DNA from: Rheinheimera sp.
GTDB lineage: Bacteria; Pseudomonadota; Gammaproteobacteria; Enterobacterales; Alteromonadaceae
Reading direction: 5' to 3'
DNA: 51,186 nucleotides
Assembly: GCF_030824435.1 (NCBI RefSeq)
Contig: NZ_JAVBXS010000042.1
Coordinates: forward strand, 1 to 51,186
Of this stretch, positions 17,923 to 26,437 are shown piece by piece. Both the position numbers and the translations under genes were made by a program. The notes under the pieces are model-generated. The model was given only the letters and a program-made list of their open reading frames with translations. It did not search any database and was not told the origin of the DNA. The first letter of the stretch is position 1, and the number at the start of each line of letters is the position of its first letter.

Positions 17923-19539
17923 TTACATCCGGAACACGCCAAAGCGTGTGTCTTCAATAGGCGCATTTAAAGATGCAGCAAGCGCCAAACCAACCACCAT
18001 CCGGGTTTGCGCCGGGTCGATAATGCCATCGTCCCATAAGCGGCCAGAGGCATAATAAGGATGACCTTGTTGTTCATACTGCTCGATAATTGGTTTTTTC
18101 AAAGCAGCTTCAGCGTCGCTAGATAAAGTTTCGCCTTTGCGGGCTAAACCATCTTTAGTCACCTGCGCCATCACACCAGCGGCTTGTTCACCACCCATCA
18201 CCGAAATACGGGCATTTGGCCACATCCACATCATGGTTGGGTCATAAGCACGCCCACACATACCGTAGTTACCGGCGCCATAAGAGCCACCGATCAGCAC
18301 AGTAAATTTTGGCACTTTGGCACAAGACACTGCGGTCACCATTTTGGCGCCGTGCTTGGCAATACCTTCGGCTTCGTATTTTTGCCCCACCATAAAACCA
18401 GTGATGTTTTGCAGGAATAGAAGCGGAATTTTGCGCTGACAACAAAGCTCGATAAAGTGCGCGCCTTTTTGTGCTGACTCAGAAAATAAAATGCCGTTGT
18501 TGGCAACAATACCTACAGGGTTGCCAAAAATACGGGCAAAACCACAAACTAAAGTAGCGCCGTACAGCTGTTTAAATTCATCAAAATCAGAACCATCGAC
18601 AATACGGGCGATGACTTCACGCACATCAAAAGGCTTTTTAAGGTCGGTGCCCACAATGCCGTATAACTCTTTGGCATCAAATAACGGCTCTTGTGAAGGT
18701 TTCACATCACGAAGCTGTGGCGCAGCTCGGTTTAAACGGGCAATGCTGTTACGCGCCAGTTGCAAAGCATGTTCATCGTTTTGCGCGTAATGGTCGGCAA
18801 CACCGGAAATGCGGCAATGCACATCAGCACCACCTAAATCTTCGGCTGATACTTCTTCGCCGGTCGCGGCTTTCACCAGTGGCGGGCCAGCGAGGAAAAT
18901 AGTGCCTTGTTCTTTCACAATAATAGATTCGTCCGCCATGGCAGGTACATAAGCACCACCTGCGGTACAGAGACCCATGACCACAGCAATTTGCGGAATG
19001 CCTTTGGCTGACATATTGGCCTGGTTAAAGAAAATGCGGCCAAAATGCAGTTTGTCCGGGAATACATCATCCTGACGCGGTAAGTTCGCACCACCCGAAT
19101 CCACCAGATAAATACAAGGCAGCTGGCAACGCTCAGCAATTTCCTGGGCGCGTAAATGTTTTTTTACCGTCAGCGGATAATAAGTACCACCTTTGACCGT
19201 GGCATCATTGGCTACAATCATACATTCAACACCACTGACCCGGCCAATACCGGCAACAACACCAGCTGCTGGCACATAATCGTCATAACATTGCCAGGCG
19301 GCAAACTGACCAATTTCTAAAAAAGGAGAGCCAGGGTCCAGCAGCTTTTGAATACGGTCACGCACAAACAACTTACCGCGGCTGGTATGGCGGGCAATTA
19401 AAGCTTCACCACCACCGAGTTTAATTTGCTGCACTTTGCTGTTTAAATCATCCACCACGGCCTGCATCGCCTGGGCATTTTGCAAAAATTCAGCACTTCT
19501 TGGATTTACTTTGCTGCTTAATCTGGTCACTGAAGTCAC
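17923..19539 (-). CDS. liuB: Methylcrotonyl-CoA carboxylase, carboxyltransferase subunit
   Basis: 538 residues, the usual length for the MCC beta subunit. Motifs include [52 protein letters not shown], and the acyl-CoA site [18 protein letters not shown]. It transfers the carboxyl group from LiuD-biotin to 3-methylcrotonyl-CoA. The only reasonable start is a GTG at 19539 (a second GTG three codons later is the alternative). The bases directly upstream belong to an ERIC repeat, whose AAGGATGACGGG must serve as ribosome site. A gap of 400 bp separates it from liuA, unlike the other, nearly gapless joints of the operon. Confidence 0.95.
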   Translation of the reverse strand: MTSVTRLSSKVNPRSAEFLQNAQAMQAVVDDLNSKVQQIKLGGGEALIARHTSRGKLFVRDRIQKLLDPGSPFLEIGQFAAWQCYDDYVPAAGVVAGIGRVSGVECMIVANDATVKGGTYYPLTVKKHLRAQEIAERCQLPCIYLVDSGGANLPRQDDVFPDKLHFGRIFFNQANMSAKGIPQIAVVMGLCTAGGAYVPAMADESIIVKEQGTIFLAGPPLVKAATGEEVSAEDLGGADVHCRISGVADHYAQNDEHALQLARNSIARLNRAAPQLRDVKPSQEPLFDAKELYGIVGTDLKKPFDVREVIARIVDGSDFDEFKQLYGATLVCGFARIFGNPVGIVANNGILFSESAQKGAHFIELCCQRKIPLLFLQNITGFMVGQKYEAEGIAKHGAKMVTAVSCAKVPKFTVLIGGSYGAGNYGMCGRAYDPTMMWMWPNARISVMGGEQAAGVMAQVTKDGLARKGETLSSDAEAALKKPIIEQYEQQGHPYYASGRLWDDGIIDPAQTRMVVGLALAASLNAPIEDTRFGVFRM

Positions 19540-19542
19540 CTA

Positions 19543-19669
19543 TATACCCGTCATCCTTGAAGATGCGGGGTTGTTGTCTGCCATCACTCACCCCAGTCAC
19601 ATAGACTGCTATGCTCCTGGGGATTCGTTCAGTTGCCGCCTACCCGCATCATCAATGATTTTGGGTATA
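19543..19669. repeat. ERIC element (enterobacterial repetitive intergenic consensus), 127 bp
   Basis: The element begins TATACCCGTCATCCTTGAAG and ends with the near-complementary CAATGATTTTGGGTATA, as ERIC ends do. Its core holds GCTCCTGGGGATTC (19613-19626) and, on the other strand, GTGACTGGGGTGAG. Both match the conserved segments used in the well-known ERIC1R and ERIC2 primers. The core folds as CCCCAG (19591-19596) with CTGGGG (19617-19622), and inner CATAG with CTATG. The 127-bp length equals that of a full ERIC. It lies within the liu operon, three bases upstream of the liuB GTG. Confidence 0.92.
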
Positions 19670-19689
19670 GAAATAATTGGAAGTCGTGC

Positions 19690-19940
19690 TTTGTCTGTAA
19701 CTGCGCTTTTTGCTCTTATTGCGACGAAAGCAGGGGCGCAGCCCCGGAGTCGGATTGTGTTGTACCTTCGTTATGGAAAATTGAACGTACAACAAAGGAG
19801 AGTGAGAGCAAGATAAGCCGACCGTTGAGCAGCAGGGATGCTGCGAACCTAGCCCCCCAGGGATGGGTTGATGGGCGTGTCGGCGTTCTTGTTCTTACTC
19901 TCCGGCAAGCCAGTCGTTCAACTGGCAATTGCCGTGTTAT
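19690..19940. repeat. Composite block of nested inverted repeats between liuA and liuB
   Basis: Immediately beyond the ERIC element lie several hairpins in tandem. GGGGC-GCA-GCCCC is at 19733-19745. GTTGTAC (19759-19765) pairs with GTACAAC (19787-19793). A long imperfect pair follows (19797-19821 with 19880-19903; arms GGAGAGTGAGAGCAAG and CTTGTTCTTACTCTCC). Within it are GCAGCAGGGATGCTGC and a G/C-rich CCCCCCAGGGATGGG core. Finally GGCAAGCCAGT (19904-19914) pairs with ACTGGCAATTGCC (19921-19933), with a 2-base interruption. This looks like a dispersed intergenic repeat of gammaproteobacteria, but I cannot name it. Open frames here are by-products of the repeat. Confidence 0.75.
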
Positions 19941-21109
19941 TAATTCGACTCGTTAAACAGCTCCCGGCCTATTAACATACGACGGATTTCCGAAGTACCG
20001 GCGCCAATTTCATAGAGTTTGGCGTCACGTAATAAGCGGCCTGTCGGGTATTCGTTGATGTAGCCGTTACCACCGAGCAACTGAATGGCATCCAGCGCCA
20101 TTTTGGTCGCCAGTTCAGCTGTATATAAAATTACCGCAGCAGCATCTTTACGGGTGGTTTCACCACGGTCACAAGCTTTGGCAACTGTGTAAGCATAAGC
20201 TTTGGCCGCATTCATCTGAGTGTACATATCGGCAATTTTGCCTTGTACCAGTTGGAACTCACCAATCGCCTGACCAAACTGCTTACGGTCATGGATGTAA
20301 GGTACCACCACGTCCATACAAGCCTGCATAATGCCAAGCGGACCGCCGGACAACACCAGACGTTCATAATCCAGACCCGACATCAGCACTTTTACGCCTG
20401 AGCCAACGCTGCCAAGCACGTTTTCTTCCGGCACTTCACAGTCTTCAAACACCAGCTCACAAGTGTTAGAACCGCGCATACCCAGTTTGTCGAGCTTTTG
20501 CGCCTGAGAAAAACCTTTAAAACCACGTTCCACAATAAAAGCAGTAATGCCTTTAGAGCCGGCGTTGATATCGGTTTTGGCATAAATCACATAAGTGTGG
20601 GCGTCAGGACCATTGGTGATCCACATTTTGTTGCCGTTTAAAATGTATTTATCACCGCGTTTTTCCGCCCGCAGTTTCATCGAAACCACGTCAGAGCCGG
20701 AGTTTGGCTCCGACATCGCCAAAGCACCAATATGTTCACCAGAGCACAGTTTTGGCAGATATTTCAGCTTCTGCGCTTCGTTGCCGTTTTTGAAAATCTG
20801 GTTTACACAAAGGTTAGAGTGAGCGCCATAAGACAAAGCCACAGAGGCTGAAGCGCGGCTAATTTCTTCCATCGCCACAATGTGTTCTAAATAACCTAAA
20901 CCAGAACCACCGTATTTTTCGTCTACTGTCACGCCAAGCAAGCCTAAGTCGCCAAATTTGCGCCATAAGTCGTTTGGAAAGGCGTTGTCGTGGTCAATCT
21001 GAGCGGCGCGTGGGGCAATTTCTTCGCGGGCGAAGGCGTTCACCTGTTCGCGGATCATATCGACCGTTTCACCCAGGTCGAAGTTAAGCGATTTATAACT
21101 GCTAATCAT
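19940..21109 (-). CDS. liuA: Isovaleryl-CoA dehydrogenase
   Basis: 389 residues, acyl-CoA dehydrogenase fold with FAD-binding motifs [13 protein letters not shown] and WITNG. The position used by most family members for the catalytic Glu reads [12 protein letters not shown], so it is Gly-Ala instead of Glu. A Glu is present in [12 protein letters not shown] (Glu249), the arrangement known for isovaleryl-CoA dehydrogenase. The enzyme oxidises isovaleryl-CoA to 3-methylcrotonyl-CoA and passes electrons to ETF. Its ATG overlaps the liuR stop by four bases (ATGA), so the regulator and this gene are coupled. Confidence 0.95.
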   Translation of the reverse strand: MISSYKSLNFDLGETVDMIREQVNAFAREEIAPRAAQIDHDNAFPNDLWRKFGDLGLLGVTVDEKYGGSGLGYLEHIVAMEEISRASASVALSYGAHSNLCVNQIFKNGNEAQKLKYLPKLCSGEHIGALAMSEPNSGSDVVSMKLRAEKRGDKYILNGNKMWITNGPDAHTYVIYAKTDINAGSKGITAFIVERGFKGFSQAQKLDKLGMRGSNTCELVFEDCEVPEENVLGSVGSGVKVLMSGLDYERLVLSGGPLGIMQACMDVVVPYIHDRKQFGQAIGEFQLVQGKIADMYTQMNAAKAYAYTVAKACDRGETTRKDAAAVILYTAELATKMALDAIQLLGGNGYINEYPTGRLLRDAKLYEIGAGTSEIRRMLIGRELFNESN

Positions 21110-21543
21110 GAAAGTTCCCCGTTTGCGGATTGGTTATTGGTTTTGGCTTCTGTGGTTTTGGCGTCAGTCAGCGTCTCGCGACAGCGTTTTTCAACGGTTA
21201 CCAGTTCCATCAGCACCACTTTAATGTCGTCCATTTGCTGATGCAGCTCGACTTTTTTCTGCTCTATTAATTTCAGCATAATGGTGAGCTGGGTGACGCT
21301 GGATTTATCAGCGTCATAAAGTTCAAACAGTTGGCCGGTTTCTGACAAACTAAAACCTAAACGTTTGCCACGTAAAATAAGCTTCAGCCGCACCCTGTCT
21401 CTTTTGCTGTAAATGCGGGTTTGTCCCTGACGCAAAGGGGTGATAAGCCCTTGATCTTCGTAAAAACGAATACTGCGGGTGGTAATATCAAACTCTTTGG
21501 CAAGTTCGCTGATGCTATAGGTTTTGTCGTCTTTTTCTGTCAT
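21106..21543 (-). CDS. liuR: MerR-family transcriptional regulator of the liu genes
   Basis: 145 residues from the ATG at 21543, five bases after GGTGG; a GTG at 21552 would add three residues. The N-terminal MerR helix-turn-helix reads [26 protein letters not shown], followed by the wing ([24 protein letters not shown]). The C-terminal part is a dimerising coiled coil (about 75-118). The tail is hydrophilic, with no Cys cluster for metal sensing. Position as first gene of the liu operon, overlapping liuA, matches LiuR described for Shewanella and Pseudomonas relatives, where it represses branched-chain catabolic genes. The effector is unknown here. Confidence 0.93.
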   Translation of the reverse strand: MTEKDDKTYSISELAKEFDITTRSIRFYEDQGLITPLRQGQTRIYSKRDRVRLKLILRGKRLGFSLSETGQLFELYDADKSSVTQLTIMLKLIEQKKVELHQQMDDIKVVLMELVTVEKRCRETLTDAKTTEAKTNNQSANGELS

Positions 21544-21569
21544 ATCGGCCACCGTAAAAATCGCCGGTA

Positions 21570-21598
21570 ACTATAAGTGAAGTTTACGTAAAGGTAAA
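21570..21598 (-). promoter_or_regulatory. Predicted liuR-liuA promoter with a palindromic operator in the spacer
   Basis: On the minus strand TTTACC (21598-21593), a 17-base spacer, then TATAGT (21575-21570). The spacer contains the perfect palindrome TTTACGTAAA (21583-21592), part of the 16-base ACCTTTACGTAAACTT (21595-21580). MerR-type regulators usually bind between -35 and -10. The transcript would begin near 21562, about 20 bases before the liuR ATG. Confidence 0.7.
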
Positions 21599-21890
21599 GC
21601 TGATGGCTGGCATGAATATGGCAATCAGAAAAAACTGCGGCAAAAAATCTGCGTTTTGCGGTGCATCAACACCAACTGAATATAGCGGTGTTTAAAACTG
21701 TGTTTGTACTTCAACACTATGAATATAAACAATATGCTGCATTGTTTTTAACGTTATTCTACGCGTTTGAAGCCGCTGATTCACTGTAGTTAACTGCGAA
21801 TTGTAAATTTAAACTGCCAATCACTGTCATCTCAGCGCCATATTCCCGAGCTTTAAAATAGGTCGATAACACCAAAGTGCTGGTCGGTTG

Positions 21891-21906
21891 ACGTTGGCGT
21901 AAACGT
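21891..21906 (+). promoter_or_regulatory. Second candidate LiuR operator, upstream of the thiolase gene
   Basis: ACGTTGGCGTAAACGT is an imperfect palindrome (ACGTT..CG..AACGT). It agrees at 12 of 16 positions with the site in the liuR promoter (ACCTTTACGTAAACTT). It lies 72 bp before the thiolase ATG, so one regulator could control both divergent blocks. I could not place a convincing -35/-10 pair around it. Confidence 0.55.
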
Positions 21907-21978
21907 AAATTTGGTGTAGGCTCATGCACAGTTGCAAACAGCAGGGTAGACACCCACAAATTTCGGAGAGCAGAATTC

Positions 21979-23163
21979 ATGGCGCAGCAGAATCAAGTAG
22001 TGATAGTGGCGGCAAAACGCACAGTAATGGGCGGTTTTATTGGTGGTTTGGCCGATGTCAGCGCCACCGATTTAGGTGCCACTGCTATTAGTGCCGCTTT
22101 AGCTCAGTCTGGTATTGCCGCTGATAAAATCAGTGAAGTGATTATGGGTTGTGTGTTGCCGGCAGGACTCGGCCAGGCGCCAGCCCGTCAGGCGGTGTTA
22201 AAAGCTGGCCTGCCATTATCCGCAGGTGCCACCACTATTAATAAGGTTTGTGGTTCTGGCTTAAAAGCTGTGATGTTAGCCTCCGACTTATTAAAAGCCG
22301 GCAGTGCCGATGTAGTGGTAGCGGGTGGCATGGAGTCTATGTCGAACGCACCTTATATTCTGCCAAAAGCCCGCTCTGGTATGCGCATGGGCCATGGTGA
22401 AGTGAAAGATCACATGATGCTGGATGGTCTGGAAAACGCTTATGACGGTAAAGCCATGGGTTGTTTTGCCCAGGTAACCGCCAATGAGCAGGATTTTAGC
22501 CGTGAAGCGATGGACGCTTTTGCCGTGCAGTCTTTGACCCGCGCACAAAAGGCCATCGCTGATGGTGCTTTTGTCGCTGAAATTGCCCCTGTCACTATTC
22601 AAAGCCGTAAAGGGGAAGTGGTATTTGCCACTGACGAACAACCCGGCAATGCCAAAGTTGATAAAATTCCAACGCTGCGTCCGGCTTTTGCCAAAGACGG
22701 CACTATCACAGCTGCCAACTCAAGCTCTATTTCCGATGGTGCTGCGGCATTAGTGTTGATGCGTGAAACAGATGCTTTAGCACAAGGTGCAACCCCTCTG
22801 GCCCGTGTGGTTGGTCATGCCACCCATTCAATGGAACCAGCGTTATTTACCGTTGCTCCGGTCGGCGCCATGACAAAATTGCTCAGCAACTTAGGCTGGG
22901 ACAAAAACGACGTGGACCTGTGGGAAATTAACGAAGCTTTTGCAATGGTCACTATGCTGGCCATCAAAGAAATGGGCCTGGACAGCAACAAAGTGAACGT
23001 CAATGGTGGCGCATGTGCTTTAGGTCACCCAATTGGTGCTTCGGGCGCCCGTATTCTGGTGACTTTAATTCACGCGCTGAAGGCCCGTGGCCTGAAACGT
23101 GGTATCGCTTCTTTATGTATTGGCGGTGGTGAGGCTGTGGCATTAGCGGTTGAAGTTGTTTAA
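21979..23163 (+). CDS. Acetyl-CoA acetyltransferase (thiolase II family)
   Basis: 394 residues. The acylated Cys is in NKVCGSGLKA (Cys91), NEAFA and GGACALGHPIGASGAR hold the active-site Asn and His, and CIGGGEAVAL the second Cys. It cleaves acetoacetyl-CoA into two acetyl-CoA, completing leucine breakdown with the ScoAB transferase. A degradative role on 2-methylacetoacetyl-CoA (isoleucine) is also possible given the SDR at 29538. GGAG lies ahead of the ATG. It is transcribed divergently from liuR and followed by a terminator-like hairpin before mmsA. Confidence 0.9.
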   Translation: MAQQNQVVIVAAKRTVMGGFIGGLADVSATDLGATAISAALAQSGIAADKISEVIMGCVLPAGLGQAPARQAVLKAGLPLSAGATTINKVCGSGLKAVMLASDLLKAGSADVVVAGGMESMSNAPYILPKARSGMRMGHGEVKDHMMLDGLENAYDGKAMGCFAQVTANEQDFSREAMDAFAVQSLTRAQKAIADGAFVAEIAPVTIQSRKGEVVFATDEQPGNAKVDKIPTLRPAFAKDGTITAANSSSISDGAAALVLMRETDALAQGATPLARVVGHATHSMEPALFTVAPVGAMTKLLSNLGWDKNDVDLWEINEAFAMVTMLAIKEMGLDSNKVNVNGGACALGHPIGASGARILVTLIHALKARGLKRGIASLCIGGGEAVALAVEVV

Positions 23164-23273
23164 CGGCTAAAGCCACAGGCTTCAGTAAAAAGGCTGTTTT
23201 CGCGGTCTAATAGCTAAGCCTAAAAGCTAATTCTAAAAAATATAAGCAGTGGCAAGTACCACGCAACAAATCC

Positions 23274-23318
23274 AAAGCCCGGTGCTAAAAGCCCCGGGTT
23301 TTTCTGAAAATCCGGGGC
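23274..23318 (+). promoter_or_regulatory. Overlapping hairpins in the thiolase-mmsA intergenic region
   Basis: Hairpin 1: AAAGCCCGG (23274-23282) with CCGGGTTTT (23294-23302), followed by one more T, terminator-like. Hairpin 2: GCCCCGGGTTTT (23291-23302), loop TCTG, AAAATCCGGGGC (23307-23318), a 12-bp stem with one G-T pair. The two share bases 23294-23302 and cannot form together. ATG of mmsA follows 40 bases later. Confidence 0.7.
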
Positions 23319-23358
23319 AGCGCTCAGAAGGTGGCTGCTTCCAAACGGGGAAAAAGTT

Positions 23359-24855
23359 ATGACCACTCAGGTTCAGCTGTTTATCAACGGCGAGTTTGTG
23401 CACTCAAAAAGTGAAAAGTTTATCCCGGTGACAAATCCTGCCACGCAGGAAGTGATCGCTCAGGTGCCATGCACCACCATGGACGAGATGGAACATGCTA
23501 TCAGCTCGGCCAAAGAAGCGTTTTTGAGCTGGAAAGAAACGCCGGTATCAGAACGCGCCCGTTTAATGATGCGTTTTGCCGCTCTGTTAAAAGAACATCA
23601 GGCTGATATTGCCGACATTATTTGCCGTGAACTTGGCAAAACAGTGGAAGACGCCAAAGGCGACGTCTGGCGTGGTATTGAAGTGGTCGAACAAGCTGCC
23701 AATATCCCATCTTTAATGATGGGTGAAACCGTTGAAAACGTGGCGCGCAGCATCGACACTTATAGCTATATTCAGCCACTGGGTGTCTGCGCTGGTATTA
23801 CGCCATTTAACTTCCCGGCCATGATTCCGCTTTGGATGTTCCCTATGGCCATTGCCTGTGGCAACACTTTTGTATTAAAGCCTTCTGAACAAGATCCAAT
23901 GACGGTAAACCGTATTGCTGAACTGTTTGCAGAAGCCGGCGCGCCAAAAGGTGTGTTGCAGGTGGTGCACGGTAATAAAGAACAAGTGGACGTATTGCTG
24001 CACCATAAAGAAATTAAAGCCATTTCTTTTGTTGGTTCAGTGAATGTGGGTCAATACATTTACAAAACCGGCACTGACAATTTAAAACGGGTACAGGCTT
24101 TTGCCGGTGCCAAAAACCATATGGTGATTATGCCTGATGCCAATAAAAATCAGGTGGTGAACGCCCTGGTGGGTGCATCAGTGGGTGCTGCAGGTCAACG
24201 TTGTATGGCCATTTCTGTGGCTGTATTTGTTGGTGCTGCCGCTGAGTGGATCCCGGAAGTGGCTGCTGCTATTGGCAAAGTACGTCCTGGTGTTTATACC
24301 GATCCAAACGCAGCTTATGGCCCGCAAATCAGCCCGCAAGCCCGTGCCCGGGTGCTGTCTTTGATTGACCAGGGTAAAAAAGAAGGCGCTACTTGTCTGG
24401 TCGACGGCTCCAACATAGTGGTGGACGGTTATCCAAATGGTAACTGGGTTGGCCCAACAGTGTTCTCTAATGTCACCACCGATATGGCGATTTATAAAGA
24501 AGAAATTTTTGGCCCTGTGCTCAACACCATGAGCGTGAACTCGCTGGATGAAGCTATTGCTTTAGTGAATTCAAGCCCATTTGGTAACGGCACCGCCATT
24601 TTTACCGCCAGCGGCCATGCTGCCCGTAAATATCAGCATGAAGTGGAAGTCGGTCAGGTCGGTATTAATATTCCTATTCCGGTGCCACTGCCGTTTTTCT
24701 CTTTTACCGGCTGGAAAGGCTCTTTCTACGGCGACCAACACGCTTATGGTAAACAGGCAGTGCGTTTTTACACTGAAACCAAAACCATTACCGCCCGTTG
24801 GTTTGAAGACGATATGGCAGCGACAGGGCCAAATATGTCGATTAACCTGCGTTAA
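23359..24855 (+). CDS. mmsA: Methylmalonate-semialdehyde dehydrogenase (CoA-acylating)
   Basis: 498 residues of the aldehyde dehydrogenase superfamily. [20 protein letters not shown] and [12 protein letters not shown] are family segments, and the catalytic Cys282 is in AGQRCMAIS, the MMSDH-type context. The Glu usually serving as general base in ALDHs is replaced by Asn in [11 protein letters not shown], as in known MMSDH. It converts methylmalonate semialdehyde plus CoA and NAD+ to propionyl-CoA, CO2 and NADH, the last valine step. GGGGAAAAAG precedes the ATG. A strong terminator follows, so it may not be cotranscribed with the next genes. Confidence 0.95.
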   Translation: MTTQVQLFINGEFVHSKSEKFIPVTNPATQEVIAQVPCTTMDEMEHAISSAKEAFLSWKETPVSERARLMMRFAALLKEHQADIADIICRELGKTVEDAKGDVWRGIEVVEQAANIPSLMMGETVENVARSIDTYSYIQPLGVCAGITPFNFPAMIPLWMFPMAIACGNTFVLKPSEQDPMTVNRIAELFAEAGAPKGVLQVVHGNKEQVDVLLHHKEIKAISFVGSVNVGQYIYKTGTDNLKRVQAFAGAKNHMVIMPDANKNQVVNALVGASVGAAGQRCMAISVAVFVGAAAEWIPEVAAAIGKVRPGVYTDPNAAYGPQISPQARARVLSLIDQGKKEGATCLVDGSNIVVDGYPNGNWVGPTVFSNVTTDMAIYKEEIFGPVLNTMSVNSLDEAIALVNSSPFGNGTAIFTASGHAARKYQHEVEVGQVGINIPIPVPLPFFSFTGWKGSFYGDQHAYGKQAVRFYTETKTITARWFEDDMAATGPNMSINLR

Positions 24856-24905
24856 CAATAACTTTTGTTGTGAGGGCCAGCTGACTGGCTCTGACACGCG
24901 GACCC

Positions 24906-24930
24906 GCCGCGCGCTCCCCGCGCGGCTTTT
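24906..24930 (+). terminator. GC-rich Rho-independent terminator after mmsA
   Basis: GCCGCGCG (24906-24913), loop CTCCC, CGCGCGGC (24919-24926), then TTTT. A smaller hairpin (GGCCAG-CTGA-CTGGC) precedes it at about 24875-24890. It lies 50 bp past the mmsA stop. Confidence 0.8.
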
Positions 24931-25139
24931 GATTGTCCGCTTAGCCAGTGCCAATCATCAGTCCCGGCAGCACTTTATGCGCGTGACCACTGGAACGGCA
25001 CATCAAATACAAGATAAAAAGCGAACAGCCGTCTACCGAAGCGTATAAACGCTGATAAAAGTCAGCAGACGATAGTGGTGTTTTGCAACAATGAATGTCG
25101 GATGTCGCAGGCCAAACAGCTTATTTGAAGGTGTACTCT

Positions 25140-26297
25140 ATGAATTTTAATTTAACCGAAGATCAACAAGCTTTTGCAGAAACGGCCCGTCAGTTTGCTG
25201 AAACTGAACTGGCCCCTTTTGCTGCTGAATGGGACAGAACTCATCATTTTCCAAAAGATGTGCTGCAAAAAGCCGGTGAACTGGGCTTTTGCTCGTTATA
25301 TACCCCGGAAGATGCCGGTGGTTTAGGTTTATCGCGGCTTGATTCTTCGATTATTTTTGAGCAGCTGGCCATGGGTTGTACCGCCACCACCGCCATGTTA
25401 ACTATTCATAATATGGCTACCTGGATGATTGCCACCTGGGGCACCGAAATCACTAAAAACGAATGGTGCCCAAGCCTGGTCACGGGCGAGAAGCTGGCTT
25501 CTTATTGTTTAACAGAACCAGGCTCAGGATCAGATGCGGCCTCACTTCGCACCAGCGCCAAAAAAGACGGCGATTTTTATGTGCTGAACGGCTCCAAGAT
25601 GTTTATCTCAGGTGCAGGTTCCACTGAAGTGTTAGTGGTGATGGCGCGCACCGGCGAGGCAGGGCCTAAAGGTATTTCTGCTTTTGTGGTGCCAGCTGAT
25701 GCTGCCGGTGTCATTTACGGCAAAGCGGAAGAGAAAATGGGCTGGAATGCGCAACCAACCCGTTTAGTCACTTTTGATAATGTCCGTATTCCAGCGCATA
25801 ACCTGTTAGGCAACGAAGGTGAAGGTTTTACTTTTGCCATGAAAGGCCTGGACGGTGGTCGTATTAATATTGCCACTTGTTCTATTGGTACTGCCCAGCA
25901 GGCGCTGAATACTGCCCGTAACTATATGCTGGAGCGTGAGCAGTTTGGCAAACCACTGGCGGCTTTTCAGGCATTGCAGTTTAAATTGGCCGACATGGCA
26001 ACTGAGCTGGTTGCGGCCAGACAGTTGGTACGCTTGGCAGCATTTAAGCTAGACACTGATGACGCTGAAAAAACTGCTTATTGCGCCATGGCCAAACGTT
26101 TTGCCACTGATATCGGTTTCCAGGTCTGTGATCAGGCACTGCAAATCCATGGTGGTTATGGTTATATCAAAGAATATCCGCTGGAGCGGCATTTCCGCGA
26201 TGTCCGGGTGCACCAGATTTTAGAAGGCACCAATGAAATTATGCGCCTTATTATTGGTCGTCGTTTGCTTGACAGTGCCGCCGGCGACATTTTATAA
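25140..26297 (+). CDS. Acyl-CoA dehydrogenase, probably isobutyryl-CoA dehydrogenase
   Basis: 385 residues from the ATG at 25140, preceded by GAAGGTG; a 15-codon upstream extension has no ribosome site. FAD motifs are CLTEPGSGSDAAS and MFISGAGS, and the catalytic Glu stands in the usual place (ILEGTNEIMRLIIGR). GLDGGRINIATCSIGTAQQA is typical of the ACAD8/short-branched type. In this valine cluster it would oxidise isobutyryl-CoA to methacrylyl-CoA, donating electrons to ETF. 2-methylbutyryl-CoA (isoleucine) is an alternative or additional substrate. Confidence 0.9.
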   Translation: MNFNLTEDQQAFAETARQFAETELAPFAAEWDRTHHFPKDVLQKAGELGFCSLYTPEDAGGLGLSRLDSSIIFEQLAMGCTATTAMLTIHNMATWMIATWGTEITKNEWCPSLVTGEKLASYCLTEPGSGSDAASLRTSAKKDGDFYVLNGSKMFISGAGSTEVLVVMARTGEAGPKGISAFVVPADAAGVIYGKAEEKMGWNAQPTRLVTFDNVRIPAHNLLGNEGEGFTFAMKGLDGGRINIATCSIGTAQQALNTARNYMLEREQFGKPLAAFQALQFKLADMATELVAARQLVRLAAFKLDTDDAEKTAYCAMAKRFATDIGFQVCDQALQIHGGYGYIKEYPLERHFRDVRVHQILEGTNEIMRLIIGRRLLDSAAGDIL

Positions 26298-26302
26298 GCT
26301 GG

Positions 26303-26336
26303 GTAAAAGCCGCCTGTTATTAAAGACGGCTTTTAC
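26303..26336 (+). promoter_or_regulatory. Hairpin between the acyl-CoA dehydrogenase and enoyl-CoA hydratase genes
   Basis: GTAAAAGCCG (26303-26312) pairs perfectly with CGGCTTTTAC (26327-26336) around a 14-base loop, directly after the stop. Only a short T-run is present in the stem, so it may be a weak terminator or an mRNA-stabilising hairpin. Confidence 0.6.
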
Positions 26337-26437
26337 AATTACGAGGCAGCAAACTCAGCAACTCTCCAGCAAAATGAGGCTACTTTTTATCAGTTTTAAC
26401 AGCCTCTTTTGCAAAAAATAATAAAGAAGGATTTGTT

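Noticed and set aside
19436-19956. Several open frames of 70-126 codons on both strands between liuA and liuB
   Set aside because: They run through the ERIC element and adjacent repeats, with low-complexity, Arg/Ser-rich translations and no ribosome sites; they are by-products of the repeats.
21759-21980. 73-codon minus-strand frame in the liuR-thiolase control region
   Set aside because: It starts at the thiolase start codon, covers the candidate operator and shows no protein family features.
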